The position numbers and the translations under genes were made by a program. DNA of 55,225 nucleotides, taken from SVQP01 sp045658965. Its GTDB lineage: Bacteria; Bacillota; Clostridia; Oscillospirales; CAG-272. The notes beneath the pieces were generated by a model, which worked only from the letters and a program-made list of their open reading frames with translations, was not told the DNA's origin and did no database searches. Every line of letters begins with the position of its first letter. The first letter of the stretch is position 1. The stretch is taken from positions 1-55,225 of the forward strand of contig JAZOVZ010000062.1 in assembly GCA_045658965.1 (NCBI GenBank), written 5' to 3'. Positions 41,801 through 47,800 of this stretch are shown here, piece after piece.

Positions 41801-44800
41801 CCGGAGAACCAATTGTCGTGCCAGCCTGCGGGCTTTGCGCCAATCATCGGGTAAATGCTGTCACAGCTGAACGCATTCTCACCAATGCTCTGAACGGAGC
41901 GGGGAATCGTGGGCTTGTTGAGCGGTGCGTCGTAGAATGCGTAAGCACCAATCTCGGTCAAGGATGCGTCGGGCATCGTGACGGTCTTGAGACTGTAGCA
42001 ACAGTAGAATGCGTACTCTTCCACCTTGATAACGGTGTTGAGTAATGTGACGGAGGTGATCGACGAGTTGCGGAAGGTGGGACGAACCACGACCTTGTAG
42101 CCGATGACGTCACCGATGGTCACGGTGGTTAATCCGGGATTGTAGCTGTAAGTATATGCAATGCCGTGATTGGTTCCAACGTAGGTAATACCGTTGGCGT
42201 CGGTCAGGAGCTCCTTGTAATCCCAATAGATCGAGGAGGTGCTGCCGGAGTACCAATTCTCACTCCAGCCGTCAGGTTTCTGTGCGTGGGGAGTGACCAC
42301 GGTGCAGCCATAGAACGCGTATTTGCCAATGGTCGTAACGGACTTGGGAATGATGACCATTCTGCTGGACAGACCGGTATTGTAGAATGCGTAAGCACCG
42401 ATCTCGGTCAGAGAATCCGGCAGCGAGACCTCGGTAAGATTTTGATAGTTTTGGAACGTGTAATCATCCAGCTTTACAACGCCTTCACCGATGATCAGCT
42501 TTTGAACCGCCCAATTGTAGTCATCGGGGTTAATGGCGTGAACGACGACCTTGTAGCCGTCCAGACCGTTGATGACCAGTTCGGAGTTGTGGACGTTGTA
42601 GAAGTAGAGGTGTGCGATATTGTCGGCACACAGCAGGTAAGTAGTACCGTCCTCTGCGGTGAACAGCGTGCCTTCGGGTGCGCTAAACACGGCAGCTCCG
42701 CTACCGATCCAGTTTGCATCCCAACCGGGAAGTGCTTCAGCACCGGTTACGTAGACGCAGCAGCCACTGAATGCATAGGCACCGATGTTGGTTACGGATG
42801 TGGGCAGGAAGATGTGACAGCCCGTGCTGTTAAAGGCATGCTCACCGATATAGGTCAAGCTTTCGGGCATGTTTACTTCTCTTAAGTTCTCACAGCCCTG
42901 GAATGCCCCTGCTTCGATGCGGGTAACGGTATCAAGCAGCGTGACCTTTTCAAGGTACTGGTCGTATTCGAACGCTGCGCGGACAACGACCTCGTAGCCG
43001 TCAATGTCACCGATGATGAGCTCGGAAGCGCCTCTTTCGTAGGTGTATACGTAGGCAACGTTGGAGTTGGTCAGCACGTAGGTAATGCCGTTATCGTCCG
43101 TATAGAATTCCTTGAAATTCCAGAAAACGTTGGAGGGATTGCCGGAGTACCAATTCTGATGCCAATTATTGGGCTTTTGCTTGCTGGGCATCAGGATCGT
43201 GCCCGTGGAGAACGCGCCCTCTCCTACATAGGAAATGGAGGAGGGAACCGTTATCATGTCAAACGGTACGCCGCTGAAGGCATATGCGCTGATCTTCTGA
43301 ATGGTTTCGGGCAGTGTGAGCTTGGTCAGACTGCCGCAGTCGGAGAATGCATATTGACCGATCTCGATCAGGGAATCGGGCAATGTGACGTTCTTGAGGT
43401 TGTGCCAACGGAAGAATGCATAGTCGTCCAGTTTGGTGACGTTTTCACCGATGATCAAGGTTTGGACGTCCCAAGAACCTTCCTGATAGCTACCGTTGCT
43501 TGTAATGGAATGTACAACGGTGGGATAACCGTCCAGACCGTTGATGGTCAACTCCGAATTGTTGGTGCGGTAGAGATACAGATGCGCAGTACCGTTCACG
43601 AGCAGATAGGTCAGACCGTCACTGCCCAGGCAGAACGTACCGTTGGGTGCGTTCCAAAGCACTTTGAGGTACTGATAGCTGTTCCATCCTTCTGCCCACT
43701 TGGCTGACGCGGTGGAGGCGGCTGCGTATACGAAGCAATCGCTGAATGCCGCGTCACCAACCTCGGTTACGGTGATAGGTACGTAAATGTGAATATTCGA
43801 ACCATGGAATGCGTATTCGCCAATGGTGGTAATATCCGAATGGATCGTGATGGTTGTAATATCGTTTCTGTAGTCAAGCAGGTATGCGGGGATCTCGGTT
43901 ACAGGGAATGCGGAATTGCCGCCCAGAACGATCTCGCTGACCTCGCCGCTAACAGAAGCGATGTATACGGTACCGTCGTTGAGCTTGACGTAGGTGACGC
44001 CGTACTCGTCGGTTACAGTATCCGCAACGTTCCAAGTGACGCGTTCGGAGTGGTCCCCGTACCAATTGGATGCCCAACCGTCGGGAGCCTGCTGCAGCTC
44101 ACAGAAGAGCTTGGCGTTGCTGAAGGCATGGGACGCAATTTCGGTGAGCGTAGAGGGAATGCGAATCGCTGCGTTTCCGGAAATGTTGCTGAACGCGCGA
44201 TATTCCAAGTTGGTCAGCGAGCTCGGCAGCTTGATGCTGAGAAGGTTGATACAATCAGCGAACGCATATTCGCAGATGGTAGTGACACCCTCCGGAATCA
44301 CAACGGACTCGATCGCATAATTGCTTGCGAACGCATGGCTACCGATCTTGGTTACGGTGTAGCCGTCAACACCGATCACGATATCGGTGGATTCTCCTTG
44401 GTAACCGATGGCGGTCGCAGTCTTGTCGTTGAAGAGTGCATAGCATACGCCTTGCGCGTCGGTGTAGAATCTTTCGAAGTTGTAGACTACGTAGTCGGAT
44501 CTGTTCTCACCGTTCCAGTTGTTGTTCCAACCGCTCGGTTTGCTTGCGGAGTGCACGTATACCGTGCCATGCTGGAATGCATATTCACCAATGGTGGTGA
44601 CCGATGCGGGGATTTCAAGATGCTGTACGTATGCATCTTGGAATGCGTACGCACCGATCTCGGTCAGAGTCGAGGGAAGGGAGATGCTGTTCAGTGCATA
44701 GTTGTACGCAAAGGCGTAATCACCGATTCTTGTAACGCCCTCGGGAATGACCACAGAGGGCAGGTTGTTACAGCTTGCAAAAGAGCGAACGCCGATCTCG

Positions 44801-47800
44801 GTCAGGGTCGAAGGGAGGGAGACGCTGTGCAGCGCGTAGCAATTTGCGAAGACGTTGTCGCCTATGGTGGTAATGCCCTCGGAAATGACCAGCGTTTCAA
44901 GGCTGTTACATTCGTTGAACGCGGAGTCGCCGATATAGGAAACGGTTCCGGGGATCGTGAGCGTGGTCAGGGAATCACAGCTGTAGAACGCCATCCCGCC
45001 GATATGTGTCAGCGACTTGGGAAGTATGAGCTCTTGCAGGCAAATGCAATGTTCGAATGCGCTTTGACCGATGTGCTCGAGTCCTTCGGGCAGCGTGATG
45101 CTTGTCAGGTTTCTGCAATTATTGAACGCATTGTCACCGATCTTGACGATGGTGGCAGGCAACGTGACGGATTCGATCCAGTTGCAATTCTGGAAAACGC
45201 TGTTTGCGATTTCGGTCAGGGTATATCCCTGCACGCTAAGGTCGATGGAGACGCCTTCGCCCTCGTAAGCAATCACGATCGCGGTCTTGTCTCTGAACAG
45301 TGCGTAGGTTACGCCCTGCGCGTCGGTGTAAAATTCCTTGAAGTTGTATACGACGTAATCTTCTCTGTCAGTACCGTTCCAGTTCTGATGCCAGGTTGCG
45401 GGAACCTTGGCGGCGGCGAGATAGATCGTGCCGTTATTGAACGCATATTCGCCGATAGTGGTAACGGATTGGGGAATGGCGATGAAGTTGATGCCAACGC
45501 TCTGGAATGCATATGCGCCGATTTCAGTCAGCGTCGAAGGCAGCGATATCGAGCTCAGACTGTAGCAGTACTCGAATGCCCATGTGCCGATTTTGGTGAC
45601 GCCCTCGGGGATGATAATGGAGGTGAGACCGTAATGGCAGGAAGCAAATGCATAGTTGCCGATCTCGGTCAGCGTGCTCGGCAAAGAGACCTGAACGAGA
45701 TAGTAGCAGCCCGCAAATGCGTGCTCGTCAATGACGGTAACGCCCTCGGAAACGGTGATGCTTACGAGTGCGGTGCAATCCTGGAATGCGTAGACGCCAA
45801 TGTGCGTTACGTTCCCGGGGATGACGATGGCGGTCATCTTATCACAGTTGTAGAACGCGTGGTTGCCAATGTAGGTCAATGCATCGGGCAGGACAAGGTC
45901 GCCCATGTTGACGCAATTGTAGAATGCGTATTCACCGATCTTGACCAGACTGTCGGGCAATACGATGGACTCAAGCGTCTTGCAGCCGTAGAATGCGCGG
46001 GGGGCGATCTCGGTCACCTCGTAGCCGTCGACACCGATGACGAGATGTGCAACCGTATCGTCAAACGAGAGAACGATGGCGGTTCCGTCGTCCTTGCATG
46101 CATACGTTACGCCGTCCTTTGTTGTCAGAAGTTCGAAATGATAGATCCAATCGGTGTTCTGCGTGCTCTCGTCGGGAGCTTTGTCGGTTATGATCCGGAC
46201 GTTTTCTACTCCCCAGTTCCAGAAATCGATGCTCTCTGCGTTCTTGATCGCGCCGGAGACAATGATCATTCTGAGGTTGGAGCAGTTGGTAAAGGGAGCG
46301 CCGAAAATCACGGCGTCGCTGCCCAGATATACGGCAGTGATCTGATTGCAGTTGTTGAAAGCGTCGTAAGAGATGGGACGGTTGATATACAACACGCTGT
46401 CCGTGCAGGTGCCGATACCCATGACTACGCCGTTCACGATCTCAAGACCGGTGGATTCGTTGATGCCGATATAGATCCACTTTGCGTACAGCGTAATGCT
46501 TCCGTCGGGACGGATGCCGGGCTGTACGGGCGTGCCTGTAAATGCGGAATTGTCATACCATCCGCAGAACAGGTAGCCGGGGCGAGACAGCTGCGGCATC
46601 TGACCGATCAGGATGGTCTGAACGGGTGCGAGCGTTGCATTATAACCGGTCACGTAGTTCACGGTAATGCGGAAATCAGCAGGATTGGAATCCGCATCAA
46701 ATGCGGGGGGCTGGGGCAGAGCGGAGGCGCTTTGACCCAAGGATTCGTTGTAGTTGTTGCTCTCGTTGACCGTGATCTTACCGGATACGGTAACCGTTTC
46801 GGTCACGTAGAATCTGTCTTCGCAACCGTAGGGGAACAGAACGCCTACGTTGTCGCTGACGTTGCCGGAGGTCTTGATATCCACGAGCTGATCAACGTGA
46901 ACGTTGTCTAAGATCAGACGGTTGTCAATTTCGGTTGCGATGGCACCGTAACGGATCTGATACCAGTCGTTGTTGCCGAGCGTATTGGAAACCGTTGAGG
47001 TGATCAGAACGTCGGTCAGGTTCAGATTGAAGATCTTACCGGATGCCCAGTGGAACAGACCGATGCTGAGGTTTTCGTTATCAAACGATCTTCTGACGGA
47101 CATGTTCTTGATCGAGTAACCGTTACCGTCAAAATAACCGTAGAAGTTTCCGGGATTGATCCAACCGAGTGCTTCACCGGAAAGGTCAATATCGTTTACA
47201 AGCTGATAGTAAGCCCATCTGTTCATGTTCTTGAGATCCTCGGGCTTGGAGACGTAAATGATCTCGTCGGTGTCAAAGCAAGTCAGCGATTGTCTGGTGG
47301 TGCTGACCTCAATGCTGTTGGTGAAATCGGATGCCGGGTTGCTGTATTGCACGTTTACGATAGAATAATCGTGAATACCGCCGGATCTGTTTATAAGGGG
47401 GATCATGATCGCGCCGTTGCCCAGCGCAATGATCTGTTCTGCACCGTAGGTGATTTCCGAGTAATTCCAATCATATCTGTCGTAATAGCAACGAACGGTA
47501 ACGGAATCGATGCGGTAGCCGGTCTGGTCGAAAAGCGCAATATAGAACGCGACCGGATCGGAGGGGAATGCGTATGCAACGGGAATACCTGCAGCGTCGG
47601 TAATGGCAAAGTCCTCAACCTCCAGCTTACCGTTGATAAAGACGGTTGCTACGTTGTTTTCGGTCAGAGGATATACGTGGGTTTCACCATTTGCACTTGC
47701 GGTCAAGCTTTCCACTACGAAATCGTTCCAACCGCCTGCAAACTGGTATTCGTACTTGATCTCAACGCGAACGACGTCGTTGGTGGTCGTTGCGGCGCTT

